DNA of 64,000 nucleotides from Phosphoribacter sp037045055. Lineage in GTDB: Bacteria; Actinomycetota; Actinomycetes; Actinomycetales; Dermatophilaceae. Positions 1 to 9,598 of the stretch are shown one piece after another. Location of the stretch: positions 248,001-312,000 of the forward strand of contig JBAOHJ010000001.1 in assembly GCA_037045055.1 (NCBI GenBank). Reading direction: 5' to 3'. A program made the position numbers and the translations under genes. The notes under the pieces are model-generated. The model was not told the DNA's origin. It made no database searches and worked only from the letters and a program-made list of their open reading frames with translations. The stretch's first letter is position 1. Each line of letters opens with the position of its first letter.

Positions 1-656
1 CCGGCCGACAACAGGCTGATCCGGGTGGTGGTGGCGCGGTCCAGACCCAGCGCCGGGTGGGCCAGGTCCAGGCCGAAGTTCGCAGCCAGCAGCAGCCCGC
101 CGCCGAGGTAGCCGAACGCCCACCCCTTCGAGGACACCCGGTCGCGGTCGTCCGGCCCGGCGATCCGCACCAGCAGCGAGTCGTAGACGACCATCGAGGC
201 CCCGAGGCACAGGTTGGCCACGAGCAGCAGTCCCACCCCGAGGCCCCAGTTCGTGCCGGTGAGGAAGAACATCGCACCGGCGGCCAGCGCCCCGACCCAG
301 GCGAACCCGGCCAGCAGCCGGGTGGGCGCCGGGCTGCGGTCGGCGACGGCGCCCACGACGATGAGCACGACCGCCGAGACGATCGTCGAGACGGTGATCG
401 TGTATGCCGCGAGCGAGCCGGGATCCACCGGGAGCCCGAGGACGGACAGGGTCTGGGTGCACGTGCCGCCGCTGGGCGCCTGCGGGCAAGCCGCCGCGGT
501 GGCCACGCTGGTGAGATAGGGCGAGAACAGCACCGTGGCGGTGGTCGTCACGTAGGCGGAGTTGGCCCAGTCGTACCAGTACCACGCCTGCTGTTCCCGG
601 GTCTCGACGCCGGTGGGCGGGTGGGCGAGGGGCGGGCCACCCGGCGGGCTGCTCAT
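1..656 (-). CDS. UMF1-type MFS transporter, C-terminus off the window
   Basis: The 218 visible residues start at an ATG (654-656) and run off the left edge, so this is the N-terminal part of a longer protein. The opening WYWYDWANSAY motif, followed by hydrophobic membrane spans, is typical of the UMF1/Atg22-like branch of the major facilitator superfamily, whose bacterial members are inner-membrane carriers of mostly unknown substrate. A basic loop after the span ending VLIVVGAVADR fits MFS motif A. The start overlaps the stop of the upstream GH76 gene (ATGA, 653-656), so the two are probably translationally coupled. That suggests uptake or export of a glycan-derived compound, which is inference. 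The family is clear; the substrate is not. Confidence 0.8.
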   Translation of the reverse strand, partial: MSSPPGGPPLAHPPTGVETREQQAWYWYDWANSAYVTTTATVLFSPYLTSVATAAACPQAPSGGTCTQTLSVLGLPVDPGSLAAYTITVSTIVSAVVLIVVGAVADRSPAPTRLLAGFAWVGALAAGAMFFLTGTNWGLGVGLLLVANLCLGASMVVYDSLLVRIAGPDDRDRVSSKGWAFGYLGGGLLLAANFGLDLAHPALGLDRATTTRISLLSA

Positions 657-1762
657 GCCGGCAGCCTGGCACACGTCCAGGCCGCCTCGAGGGTCATCCA
701 CGCCTGCAGTTGGGTGGACAGCTCCACCGGTATGCCGGGCGGCTGGGTCTGCGCGGCGGGCCGCGTCGGGTCGGGGGAGAAGACCACGGCTCGCGCACCG
801 CGCGCGGCGCGCCCGTCCCACCAGGCGTCGGCCGTGTCGCGGACCAGCCGCACCGCGCGCGCACGGGCGACCCGCGGCATCCCGGGGTGCTGGGCAGCCA
901 GCGCGAGGTAGCGCACCGCGATCCCGGTGAACAGACCGCCGTCCCCGCCGCCGTGGGTGCGCAGCACGGTCGGGCGGCCGGCGTCGGTGAGCCCCGCCCC
1001 GATGGCCTCGACCAGGTGGGCCGCGCGGCGCAGGCTGGCCGGGTCGCCGAGCTCGACGAGGGCGCCGAGGACCGTGCCCTGGTTGTACGTGTACAGATCC
1101 CGCACCGCGGTGAGCGTCCCATCCCGCCCGATCCGCAGCCCGTCGAGGAACAGCCCGCTGTCGGGGTCGTGCAGCCGGGCGTAGAGCCAGTCGACCACCG
1201 CCGCCGCCCGCGCTCGGTGGCCGGTGCGGGCCCAGTGGATCGCGGCCGGGCCGCTGGCCGGGACGTTCTTGAAGTCGTGGGCGTCGTTCCAGTAGAGGCC
1301 GCCGCCGAGGTCGTCGGTCAGCCCGGCTCGCACCCGAGGGTCCAGCGCCCGGATCGCGGCCCCCGCCGCGCCGGTCCGGGCAGCGCCCACCCCGTGGACC
1401 CGGTGAGCGGCCAGCAGCAGCCAGGCCATGTCGTCGTAGTAGTGGTTGGGGAATCGCCCGACGTTGCGCAGGCGGATCGAGCGCACGACCCGCCGGGCCA
1501 GCGTCGTGGCCCGGTCGGCCCGGGCGGGGTCGCCGCCGGCGCGCTCGCGCAACGCCTCGTCGACGAGGACGTCGGCGTAGTGCGCTTGCCACCAGTAGTG
1601 CCAGGGCCCGACCACGGGGCGGGCCACCGGGTGGTCGATCCGGGCCAGGTGGGTGAAGGGCAGACCGAGCAGTCGACGGCCGAACGTGCCGCGCACGGAG
1701 TCCGCCGCGCGGCGGGCCCGAGTCTCGGGTGGGTCGACCGGGTCCGCTGCCACGCCCGTCAT
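653..1762 (-). CDS. Glycoside hydrolase family 76 (alpha-1,6-mannanase-like)
   Basis: A 369-residue protein with GH76 hallmarks: the paired acidic residues of NHYYDDMAW at D110-D111, which in characterised GH76 alpha-1,6-mannanases are the catalytic aspartates, and a later YNQGTVLGALVEL segment that GH76 enzymes share. The fold is a helical barrel acting on alpha-1,6-mannan. I see no signal peptide, so it would act in the cytoplasm or leave by another route. The frame stays open upstream to 1921, but the ATG at 1762 gives a family-sized N-terminus and the upstream part is low-complexity Arg/Pro. It overlaps the MFS start by 4 nt. An actinobacterial substrate could be cell-envelope mannan or imported mannan; this cannot be settled here. 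Confidence 0.8.
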   Translation of the reverse strand: MTGVAADPVDPPETRARRAADSVRGTFGRRLLGLPFTHLARIDHPVARPVVGPWHYWWQAHYADVLVDEALRERAGGDPARADRATTLARRVVRSIRLRNVGRFPNHYYDDMAWLLLAAHRVHGVGAARTGAAGAAIRALDPRVRAGLTDDLGGGLYWNDAHDFKNVPASGPAAIHWARTGHRARAAAVVDWLYARLHDPDSGLFLDGLRIGRDGTLTAVRDLYTYNQGTVLGALVELGDPASLRRAAHLVEAIGAGLTDAGRPTVLRTHGGGDGGLFTGIAVRYLALAAQHPGMPRVARARAVRLVRDTADAWWDGRAARGARAVVFSPDPTRPAAQTQPPGIPVELSTQLQAWMTLEAAWTCARLPA

Positions 1763-1998
1763 TGTCGCGCGCCGGATCGGCCGGTGGGGGTGGCGATGAT
1801 GCGAGCCATTCGCGCGGGGCGGTTGTGCCCCGCGTGGCCCGGGCACCAGACTGGTCGAGCCGCGCGCTGCGACCGGGTGCGGACCCGGCGACCGAGCGGA
1901 CGTGGGCCTGCCGTTCCCCACGGCGGCACCGCAGCGGACCTCGGTGGCCGCATAGCGAGCGGGCGCAGCATCGTGACGACGTGACCGGAGGACCCGAC

Positions 1999-3078
1999 GT
2001 GACCGGCGACCCGCCCGCAGCCGCTGCCCCCGCGGTCGCCCCCACCGATCTGTCGGGACTGCGCGACTACCTCGCGCCGCGGATGAGCGGGCTGGGGCCG
2101 CAGCTGTCCGTCGAGCGCCTCACCGGCGGCCAGTCGAACCCGTCGTGGCTGCTGCGCTCGGGGCCGCGGGCCTGGGTGCTGCGGGCCAAGCCCGGGCCGG
2201 CGTCGACCCTGCTGCCCTCGGCGCACGCCATCGAGCGCGAGTGTGCCGTGCTGGCCGCGCTGCGCGGCACTGCCGTGCCGGTGCCCGAGGTCGAGGTGCT
2301 CTGCGACGACGAGTCGGTCATCGGGGCGGCGTTCTACGTCATGAGCTTCGCCGACGGGCGGATCTTCCGCGACGCCTCGGTGCCCGAGGTCGACCGAGAC
2401 CAGCGCTCGGCGGTGTTCGACGACGCCAACCGGGTCATCGCGGCGTTGCACAGCGTCGACGTCGACGCGGTCGGGCTGGGCGACTACGGCCGGCGCGAAG
2501 GGTTCTTCGAGCGGACCATCTCCCGGTGGACCCGGCAGTATCGGGCCAGCCAGACCCAGGACATCCCGGCGATGGAGCGGCTCATCGAGTGGCTGCCCGA
2601 GCACGTGCCCGCCGCGGCGGCGCACGCCCCGGCCCGGCTCACCCACGGCGACTTCCGGTTGGAGAACCTCGTCTACCACCACACCGAGCCGCGGGTGATC
2701 GCGGTGCTCGACTGGGAGCTGTCCACTCTCGGCGACCCGCTGTCGGACCTGGCCTACACGTGCATGTCCTGGCACGTGCCCAGCGGGGTGATCCGCGGCT
2801 ACGCCGACAAGGACCTGTCGGCCCTCGGCATCCCCAGCGAGGCGGCATACCTGCGTCGGTACTGCGAGCGCACCGGCCGCGACGACCTCGACCGGGTGCT
2901 CACCGACTGGCCGTTCTACCTCGCGGTGAACTTCTTCCGCCTCGCGGCGATCCTCCAAGGCATCGCCAAGCGGGTCATCGACGGCATCGCGGCCAGCCCG
3001 ATCGCCGTGGAGACCTCCCGGATGGCCGCGCCCACCGCCGAGCTCGGCTGGCGGATCGCCTCCGGCCCCCGATCCTGA
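1999..3078 (+). CDS. Aminoglycoside phosphotransferase-fold protein, ACAD10/11-N type
   Basis: A 359-residue kinase-fold protein. The catalytic loop HGDFRLEN begins at H216 and the metal-binding segment VLDWELSTLGDPLSDLAY has its Asp at about residue 238. This version resembles the kinase-like domain attached to, or encoded beside, acyl-CoA dehydrogenases of the ACAD10/ACAD11 group, which in animals phosphorylates 4-hydroxyacyl-CoAs. The next gene is an acyl-CoA dehydrogenase 25 nt downstream, which supports that role over drug resistance. The GTG at 1999 is chosen because GGAGG lies at 1987-1991; an in-frame GTG at 1981 and a longer upstream frame look less likely. Probably the first gene of a fatty-acid catabolism operon running to 6122. 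Confidence 0.85.
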   Translation: MTGDPPAAAAPAVAPTDLSGLRDYLAPRMSGLGPQLSVERLTGGQSNPSWLLRSGPRAWVLRAKPGPASTLLPSAHAIERECAVLAALRGTAVPVPEVEVLCDDESVIGAAFYVMSFADGRIFRDASVPEVDRDQRSAVFDDANRVIAALHSVDVDAVGLGDYGRREGFFERTISRWTRQYRASQTQDIPAMERLIEWLPEHVPAAAAHAPARLTHGDFRLENLVYHHTEPRVIAVLDWELSTLGDPLSDLAYTCMSWHVPSGVIRGYADKDLSALGIPSEAAYLRRYCERTGRDDLDRVLTDWPFYLAVNFFRLAAILQGIAKRVIDGIAASPIAVETSRMAAPTAELGWRIASGPRS

Positions 3079-3103
3079 CCTGTCCGTCCCGAGGAGAGAT
3101 GAC

Positions 3104-4353
<1,250 letters not shown>

Positions 4354-4361
4354 GGAGCACC

Positions 4362-6122
4362 ATGTCCGCCGACACCGCCATGTCGACGCCGGGGACCTTC
4401 CCGGCGGCCACCCCACCCCCGGGTCCGCACGACGCGCACTACCCCGCCGACGTGCCCCGGGACATCCCCGTCCCCGACGAGTCGGTCTGGGCCGCCCTCG
4501 AGCGCAACGCCCGAGAGCGTCCCGACGAGCGGGGGCTGCTCTTCCTGGGCCGGGCGTGGACCTGGCGCCAGCTGTACGACGACGCGCAGGCTCTCGCCGG
4601 TGGCCTGGCGTCGCTCGGGGTGACCCGCGGGGACCGGGTGCTGCTGTTCATGCAGAACTGCCCGCAGTACGTCATCGCCTTCTACGCGGCGATGCGCCTG
4701 GACGCCGTCGTCGTGCCGGCCAACCCGATGTACCACGGCCCGGAGGTCGCCCACTACGTCGGCGACAGCGGCGCGACGGTAGGTATCGCCTCGGCGGACA
4801 TCGCCGGCGAGCTGGTGGAGGGCTCCGCGCTGGCCGAGCCGGGGGGGCTCACCCACCTGGTCGTCTTCGACCTCGTCGACGGGATGCCGCCGGACGTCGA
4901 GGCGGCGGCGGGGTGGCCGCAGTCCTGGCGCGACTGGCTGCTGCCGCGGGTGGCCCGCCCGGTGGCCCCCGGACTGCTCCTGCACGAGTGGCGCGACCTC
5001 GTGGCGCCCGGGGCGATGCCGAGCACGCCGGTGGTCAACCGGGGCGACGACCTGGCCCTCATCGGCTACACCAGCGGCACCACCGGCCTGGCGAAGGGGT
5101 GCCTGCAACGCCACCGCGCGCTGGTGCACCAGGCGCTGGCCATCGGCTACTGGACCGACCAGCACGCCGGGGACGGCATCCTCGTCGTCGTCCCGATGTT
5201 CCACATCACCGGTCTGGCCATGGGGATGCTCGGGGCGGTCGCCAACGCCAGCACCCTCGTGCTGCTGCCGCGGTGGGACCGCGCGATCGCGGCGGGGCTC
5301 ATCGCGCAGGCCGGGGTGACCCACTGGCCGAACATCCCGACGATGGTCATCGACCTGGTGTCCTCCCCGGAGCTGGACTCCTACGACCTGTCCAGCCTGC
5401 GCTACGTCGGCGGTGGGGGAGTGGCGATGCCCGAGGCGATCGCCACCAAGCTCAAGGAGCAGTTCGGCCTGGACTACCTCGAGGGCTACGGCCTCACCGA
5501 GTCCACCGCGGCGGCGATCCAGAACCCTCGCGGCGGCGCCCGGCGCGCGCACCTGGGCATCCCGTTCATGGGCATCGAGGCCCGGGTCGTCGACCCGGTC
5601 CGAGGCACCGAGCTGCCGGTGGGGGAGGTGGGGGAGATCGTGCTGCGTGGCCCGTCGGTGACCGCTGGTTACTGGAACCTGCCGGATGCCACCGCGTCGG
5701 CCTTCCTCGATCTCGACGGCCGGGCGTTCTTCCGCACCGGCGATCTGGGCGCGGTCGACGCCGACGGCTACTTCACCATCGCCGACCGGCTCAAGCGGAT
5801 GATCAACGCCAGTGGCTTCAAGGTGTGGCCGGCCGAGGTCGAGTCGCTGCTGTACGGCCACCCGGCGATCCAGGAGGTGTGCGTCATCCGCACCCGCGAC
5901 CCCTACCGTGGGGAGACCGTCAAGGCCGTCGTCGTGCCCAAGCCGGCCTACCGCGACAGGGTGACCGCCGACGAGATCATCGCCTGGGCCAAGGACCGGA
6001 TGTCGGCGTTCAAGTACCCGCGGCAGGTGGAGTTCGTCGACACCCTGCCGCACAACGCCGCGGGCAAGCTCATGTGGCGTCTGGTCCAAGACGAGCAGGA
6101 CGTCCAGGACTCCCGGGACTGA
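4362..6122 (+). CDS. Long-chain acyl-CoA synthetase (AMP-forming)
   Basis: A 586-residue ANL-superfamily adenylating enzyme. Visible motifs in order are the ATP-binding P-loop YTSGTTGLAKG from Y236, the GYGLTE substrate/adenine motif, the FFRTGDLG hinge-side motif and a C-terminal KLMWRL segment carrying the expected catalytic Lys region (NAAGKL). It would activate a fatty or aromatic acid as the acyl-AMP and then the CoA thioester in the cytoplasm. AAGGAG sits at 4352-4357, overlapping the stop of the acyl-CoA dehydrogenase, so the genes are tightly coupled. Length fits fatty acyl-CoA ligases; the exact chain length preference cannot be read from sequence. Confidence 0.88.
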   Translation: MSADTAMSTPGTFPAATPPPGPHDAHYPADVPRDIPVPDESVWAALERNARERPDERGLLFLGRAWTWRQLYDDAQALAGGLASLGVTRGDRVLLFMQNCPQYVIAFYAAMRLDAVVVPANPMYHGPEVAHYVGDSGATVGIASADIAGELVEGSALAEPGGLTHLVVFDLVDGMPPDVEAAAGWPQSWRDWLLPRVARPVAPGLLLHEWRDLVAPGAMPSTPVVNRGDDLALIGYTSGTTGLAKGCLQRHRALVHQALAIGYWTDQHAGDGILVVVPMFHITGLAMGMLGAVANASTLVLLPRWDRAIAAGLIAQAGVTHWPNIPTMVIDLVSSPELDSYDLSSLRYVGGGGVAMPEAIATKLKEQFGLDYLEGYGLTESTAAAIQNPRGGARRAHLGIPFMGIEARVVDPVRGTELPVGEVGEIVLRGPSVTAGYWNLPDATASAFLDLDGRAFFRTGDLGAVDADGYFTIADRLKRMINASGFKVWPAEVESLLYGHPAIQEVCVIRTRDPYRGETVKAVVVPKPAYRDRVTADEIIAWAKDRMSAFKYPRQVEFVDTLPHNAAGKLMWRLVQDEQDVQDSRD

Positions 6123-6143
6123 GCGCCCCCCGGGCGGGATCGG

Positions 6144-6527
6144 ATGCGCGGCCGGACGGAGTCGATGCTCTGGGGCACCATCCTGCCGTGCGTGGACCCG
6201 CGCGGCTTGGCCGGGTTCTACGCCCGGCTGCTCGGCTGGGTCGTGGCCACGGACGAGCCTGGCTGGGTGACCCTGCAGCCACCCGGCGGCGGCGCGGCAT
6301 ACCTGGGTTTCCAGCTAGCCGAGGGCCACGCCGTGCCGGCCTGGCCGCCTCCGGACGGGCACGCAGCGAGGGTGCTGCGGTTCGACGTCGCCCCGGCCGA
6401 CGTGCCGGGGGCCGTCGCGTATGCCGTGTCGCTCGGCGCGCGGGTGGCACCGCAGCAGCCCGAGCCCGACGTCACGATCCTGCTGGATCCGGCCGGCCAT
6501 CCGTTCGCCTTTGCCGGCCACGGGTAG
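6144..6527 (+). CDS. VOC-family (glyoxalase/bleomycin-resistance fold) protein
   Basis: A 127-residue single-domain protein with the betaalphabetabetabeta pattern of the vicinal-oxygen-chelate superfamily: an early WGTILPCVDPRGLAGFYARLLGW segment of the type that opens each VOC module, and a closing VTILLDPAGHPFAFAG strand with the DPxGHPF turn seen in many such proteins. Members include lyases, dioxygenases and drug-binding proteins, so no substrate can be assigned. It follows the acyl-CoA synthetase by 21 nt on the same strand. An internal ATG at 6165 is an alternative start. Confidence 0.75.
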   Translation: MRGRTESMLWGTILPCVDPRGLAGFYARLLGWVVATDEPGWVTLQPPGGGAAYLGFQLAEGHAVPAWPPPDGHAARVLRFDVAPADVPGAVAYAVSLGARVAPQQPEPDVTILLDPAGHPFAFAGHG

Positions 6528-6583
6528 GGCGGCCGGCCAGCGCGGCTCGTCCCGCGCCGACGGGGGCCGGGGACCTGCGGCGG

Positions 6584-8137
6584 TCAGCCGCCGGCGGCCT
6601 TGCGGACCCGGGGACGCAGCGGGGTCGGGGCGCCGACCCCACCGGCCCGCTCGTCCTCGGCGGCGATGAGGTCGGCGAGGGACCGCTCCAGCAGGGCGGG
6701 GAAGGTCCCCAGGTCGGGCACGACGTCGGGGCAGGCCGCGATGCCGAGGTTGAGCCGGTCCTGGTAGCTCTGCATGACGATCATCGTCGCCACCCCGGGC
6801 ATGAGGAACGGCACCGGCCAGTAGCCGAGCATCTCGGCACCGCCGAAGTGCTGGGTCACCGCGGAGCCCTTGATGTTGGAGATCGCGCAGTTGTAGGGCA
6901 GGCCGGGGGAGCCGTCGGGCAGTCGGCTGAGCAGCTGCATGCCCAGCTGCAGCGGCTGGCCGGGGATGAAGTCCATGAGCTCACGGGTGAGGTGCCCCGA
7001 GCCGGCGGTCCAGTTCTCCTTGGCCTTGGTCGCCTGGTGGTGGGCGTAGGTCAGCCGCTCGACCGGGTCGGCCAGGTGGGTGGGGATGGGGATGAACAGC
7101 GCATAGACGTGGTTGGCCCACGGCTCCTTCTCGTCGCCCTGGCGGAAGCTCACCGGGGTGGAGCAGATCATCGGCTTGTCGGGGACACCGCCGTGCTGGG
7201 ACATGTACTCCCGGTAGGCGCCGGCGGCGACGGCCAGGACCGCGTCGTTGATCGTGCCGCCGACGGCCTTGCCGGCTTTGCGGAAGTCGGCCAGGGGCAG
7301 GTCGGCGAACTCGAAGTGGAACCGCGAGGTGAGCTGCTTGTTGAACATCGAGCGCACCGGGAACAGCGTGGGCATGCCTGGGGCGACCGCGGTCTTCTCG
7401 GAGGTCGGCGCGCTGATGACGTTGGCGAGCTTGGCGAAGTGCCCGCCGATCTCGCCCGGCAGGGCCCGGCCCAAAGCGGCGGGCACCGCGGCGAGCTTCT
7501 CCTCGCGCAGCCGCTCGCCCAGCCATCGCCCGAGGTGGACCGACACCTTCACGGCCCGCACCGGCACGGTGAGGGCGTCGAGCAGGGCCCGCGCGGCCAG
7601 TTCGGGGGGTCCAGCGAGGGGCTCGGCCACCTTGGGCGGCGGGTCGTAGACCAAGGGCTGGGTCGGCTCGTCGCACAGGACGTCGAAGATCCGGGCCTGG
7701 GCCGTGCCGTCGGCGCAGCCGTGGCTGAGCTTGAGCAGGTGGGCGAACCGCCCGCCCTCGACGCCCTCGATGACGTAGAGCCGCCACATCGGGTAGCGCC
7801 GGTCCAGGGGGAAGGCCACCAGACGCGAGACGGTGTCGGCCAGTTGGGCCTCGTCGCCGGGCGGGGGCAGGTGGATGGTCTGGACGTGGTAGTCCAGGTC
7901 GACCCGGTCGACCTCCATCCAGTAGCGGGTGCCCAGCAGCGGCATCGGCTGCAGCCGCCAGCGCAGCAGCGGCAGGTAGTCCAGGCGGCTGGCGATCTTC
8001 GCGCGCATGTAGTCGGCCTTGCCGGCATACGGGTCCCCGTCCACCTCCTTGAGGATGGCGAACGCCCCCATGTTCCCCGTCGTCGTGGGGGTGTCGTAGG
8101 CGAGGAACATCTCGTCGAGGCCGTTGACCTTCTGCAC
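6584..8137 (-). CDS. Wax ester synthase / diacylglycerol acyltransferase (WS/DGAT)
   Basis: A 517-residue bifunctional acyltransferase of the bacterial WS/DGAT family, which joins acyl-CoA to fatty alcohols or diacylglycerol to make storage wax esters or triacylglycerol. The catalytic motif reads SHGCADG with the essential second His at H139 and Asp at D143; the first His of the usual HHxxxDG is Ser here, a change seen in some family members. The opening (NGLDEMFLAYDT), the internal NDAVLAVAAGAYREY and the late NCAISNIKGS segment are further family marks. The GTG at 8137 is preferred because GGAAG precedes it. It faces the acyl-CoA synthetase, so storage lipid synthesis and acyl activation sit side by side. 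Confidence 0.88.
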   Translation of the reverse strand: MQKVNGLDEMFLAYDTPTTTGNMGAFAILKEVDGDPYAGKADYMRAKIASRLDYLPLLRWRLQPMPLLGTRYWMEVDRVDLDYHVQTIHLPPPGDEAQLADTVSRLVAFPLDRRYPMWRLYVIEGVEGGRFAHLLKLSHGCADGTAQARIFDVLCDEPTQPLVYDPPPKVAEPLAGPPELAARALLDALTVPVRAVKVSVHLGRWLGERLREEKLAAVPAALGRALPGEIGGHFAKLANVISAPTSEKTAVAPGMPTLFPVRSMFNKQLTSRFHFEFADLPLADFRKAGKAVGGTINDAVLAVAAGAYREYMSQHGGVPDKPMICSTPVSFRQGDEKEPWANHVYALFIPIPTHLADPVERLTYAHHQATKAKENWTAGSGHLTRELMDFIPGQPLQLGMQLLSRLPDGSPGLPYNCAISNIKGSAVTQHFGGAEMLGYWPVPFLMPGVATMIVMQSYQDRLNLGIAACPDVVPDLGTFPALLERSLADLIAAEDERAGGVGAPTPLRPRVRKAAGG

Positions 8138-8304
8138 GTGGCACTTCCTTCGCTCGCTCCGACGGGCACCGGTGGGTCCAGCCACGGCGGTGGCACGGTG
8201 GCGGCATACCTGCGCGACGGCCGCCTCGACCTGGCGCCCTCTCGCCTCCAGAGTAGAGCGGGGGTCCCCTCCGCGGAACGAGAGGGGGTATCGGCCTCCC
8301 CACA
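8138..8304. promoter_or_regulatory. Divergent intergenic region with an 8-bp inverted repeat
   Basis: This 167-bp gap separates the divergent WS/DGAT and thioesterase genes and must contain both promoters. Arms CCCTCTCG (8237-8244) and CGAGAGGG (8279-8286) form an inverted repeat separated by 34 nt. No convincing -35/-10 pair was seen. One copy of the window-wide GGCATAC motif lies at 8203-8209. Confidence 0.35.
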
Positions 8305-8832
8305 GTGGAATCGGTACTCTTGGCGCCCGTGGGAGCTCCCTTGCGTGTCCTGGTGCCGCTGCGCTGGGCGGACATGGACGCCTTTGGGCACGTGAACAAC
8401 GTCCAGTACCTGCGCCTGCTGGAGATCGCCCGCATCGAGTCGCTCGGGCAGATCCTCGGCGAGGCGGTGCTCGGCGGCATCGTGGTGGCCCGCCACGAGA
8501 TCGAGTACCTCGCGCCGATGGACTTCCGGCTCGCCCCGGTGGCCGTCGACCTGTGGGTCACCCGGGTGGGGCGCACCGGCTTCGACGTCGGCTACCACGT
8601 GCAGGACCCGCCGGACGTCGGGGAGCGCCGGTATGCCGTCGCCGCGACGACCATGGTGCTCTTCGACCCGGTCGGGGGACGGCCTCGGGCGCTGACCCCC
8701 GGCGAGGTGGCCGGCCTGCAGCCGCACCTGGGCGAGCCGGTGGCGTTCCGCGGGCGTCCGGCTCAGGGGTCTCGGGTCGACGTCCCGGCCACGCGCACGG
8801 CGATGCCGTCGAGGAGCAGCTCCAGGCCGTAG
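8305..8832 (+). CDS. Acyl-CoA thioesterase, 4HBT (hotdog) family
   Basis: A hotdog-fold thioesterase of up to 175 residues. The N-terminal segment RWADMDAFGHVNNVQYL is the 4-hydroxybenzoyl-CoA thioesterase signature, with the catalytic acid provided by one of its Asp residues, and the following helix (EIARIESL) is the hotdog helix. It hydrolyses acyl-CoA or aroyl-CoA esters. The start is uncertain: GTG at 8305 or an in-frame GTG at 8329. The last 70 nt overlap the 3' end of the TetR gene on the other strand, and the final 20 or so residues look non-conserved, so the frame may simply run past a lost stop. Confidence 0.8.
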   Translation: MESVLLAPVGAPLRVLVPLRWADMDAFGHVNNVQYLRLLEIARIESLGQILGEAVLGGIVVARHEIEYLAPMDFRLAPVAVDLWVTRVGRTGFDVGYHVQDPPDVGERRYAVAATTMVLFDPVGGRPRALTPGEVAGLQPHLGEPVAFRGRPAQGSRVDVPATRTAMPSRSSSRP

Positions 8833-9500
8833 GCGAACTCCTGCTCGAAGAAGTCCTCGCTGTCCTCGCCGAAGGCATCTCGACTGGCGGCAGCCAGATG
8901 CGGGAATCGGTGCGCGTCGACGAGCGTCACGATGTGCCTCGGGTATGCCGCCTGCGGTCCGTCGGGTTCGAGCTCGCCGAGGAAGCCCATCTGCCAGCTC
9001 TGGCGGACGTGCTGGGCGGCCCATCCGTCGACGGCGAGCAGTGCGGAGAGCTTCTGCTGGCCGGTCAGGGGGGTGCGCTCCAACGCCGCCAGGCCCGCCT
9101 CGGTCCAGGCCAGCAGGTTCGGAGTGAGCGGCGGTGCCGGTTGAGCGATGTCGAGCGTCCAGGGATGAGCCAACCGCCGTTCGGCGATCCCCTTGGCCCA
9201 CAACGACATCCGAGCGCGCCAGCCCTTGCGCCCGTACGCCAGGTCGGCTGGCCCGAGGGCCACGTCGTACATGACGGCGGCTAACTGCTCCTTGCTGTCG
9301 ACGTACCGGTAGAGGGACATCGTGGTGAAGCCGAGGGACTCGGCGACTCGCTTCATCGAGACCGCGGCCAGTCCCTCGGCATAGGCGATGGCGACGCCGG
9401 CCTCGCCGATCTGCCGGATCGACATGGTCGGTCGAGGCCCTCGGCGGCCAGGGGGCTCGCGGTCCCACATCAACTGGAGGTAGCGCGGCAGATCGGTCAT
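8763..9500 (-). CDS. TetR-family repressor of the adjacent MFS pump
   Basis: A 245-residue regulator with an N-terminal TetR helix-turn-helix (segment AVSMKRVAESLGFTTMSLYRYVDSKEQL) and a C-terminal ligand domain of the TetR_C class that tetracycline-type repressors use. It is divergent from a 14-TM efflux gene with 98 bp between the starts, the usual layout for a repressor that controls the pump and itself. The start ATG sits at 9500. Its stop lies inside the 3' end of the thioesterase gene. Confidence 0.85.
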   Translation of the reverse strand: MTDLPRYLQLMWDREPPGRRGPRPTMSIRQIGEAGVAIAYAEGLAAVSMKRVAESLGFTTMSLYRYVDSKEQLAAVMYDVALGPADLAYGRKGWRARMSLWAKGIAERRLAHPWTLDIAQPAPPLTPNLLAWTEAGLAALERTPLTGQQKLSALLAVDGWAAQHVRQSWQMGFLGELEPDGPQAAYPRHIVTLVDAHRFPHLAAASRDAFGEDSEDFFEQEFAYGLELLLDGIAVRVAGTSTRDP

Positions 9501-9559
9501 GGGTCGAGGGTATCCACGTGCTTGCGAGTCGCACCGCAGTATGAGAATAGCCGCGTGCT

Positions 9560-9574
9560 ACATAAACACTATGT
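9560..9574. promoter_or_regulatory. Candidate TetR operator
   Basis: Perfect inverted repeat ACATA-N5-TATGT in an unusually AT-rich stretch of the divergent TetR/MFS intergenic region. Size and position fit an operator for the adjacent TetR protein. Binding by that protein is inference. Confidence 0.6.
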
Positions 9575-9598
9575 GATACACGCAGATAGGAGTCCAAG

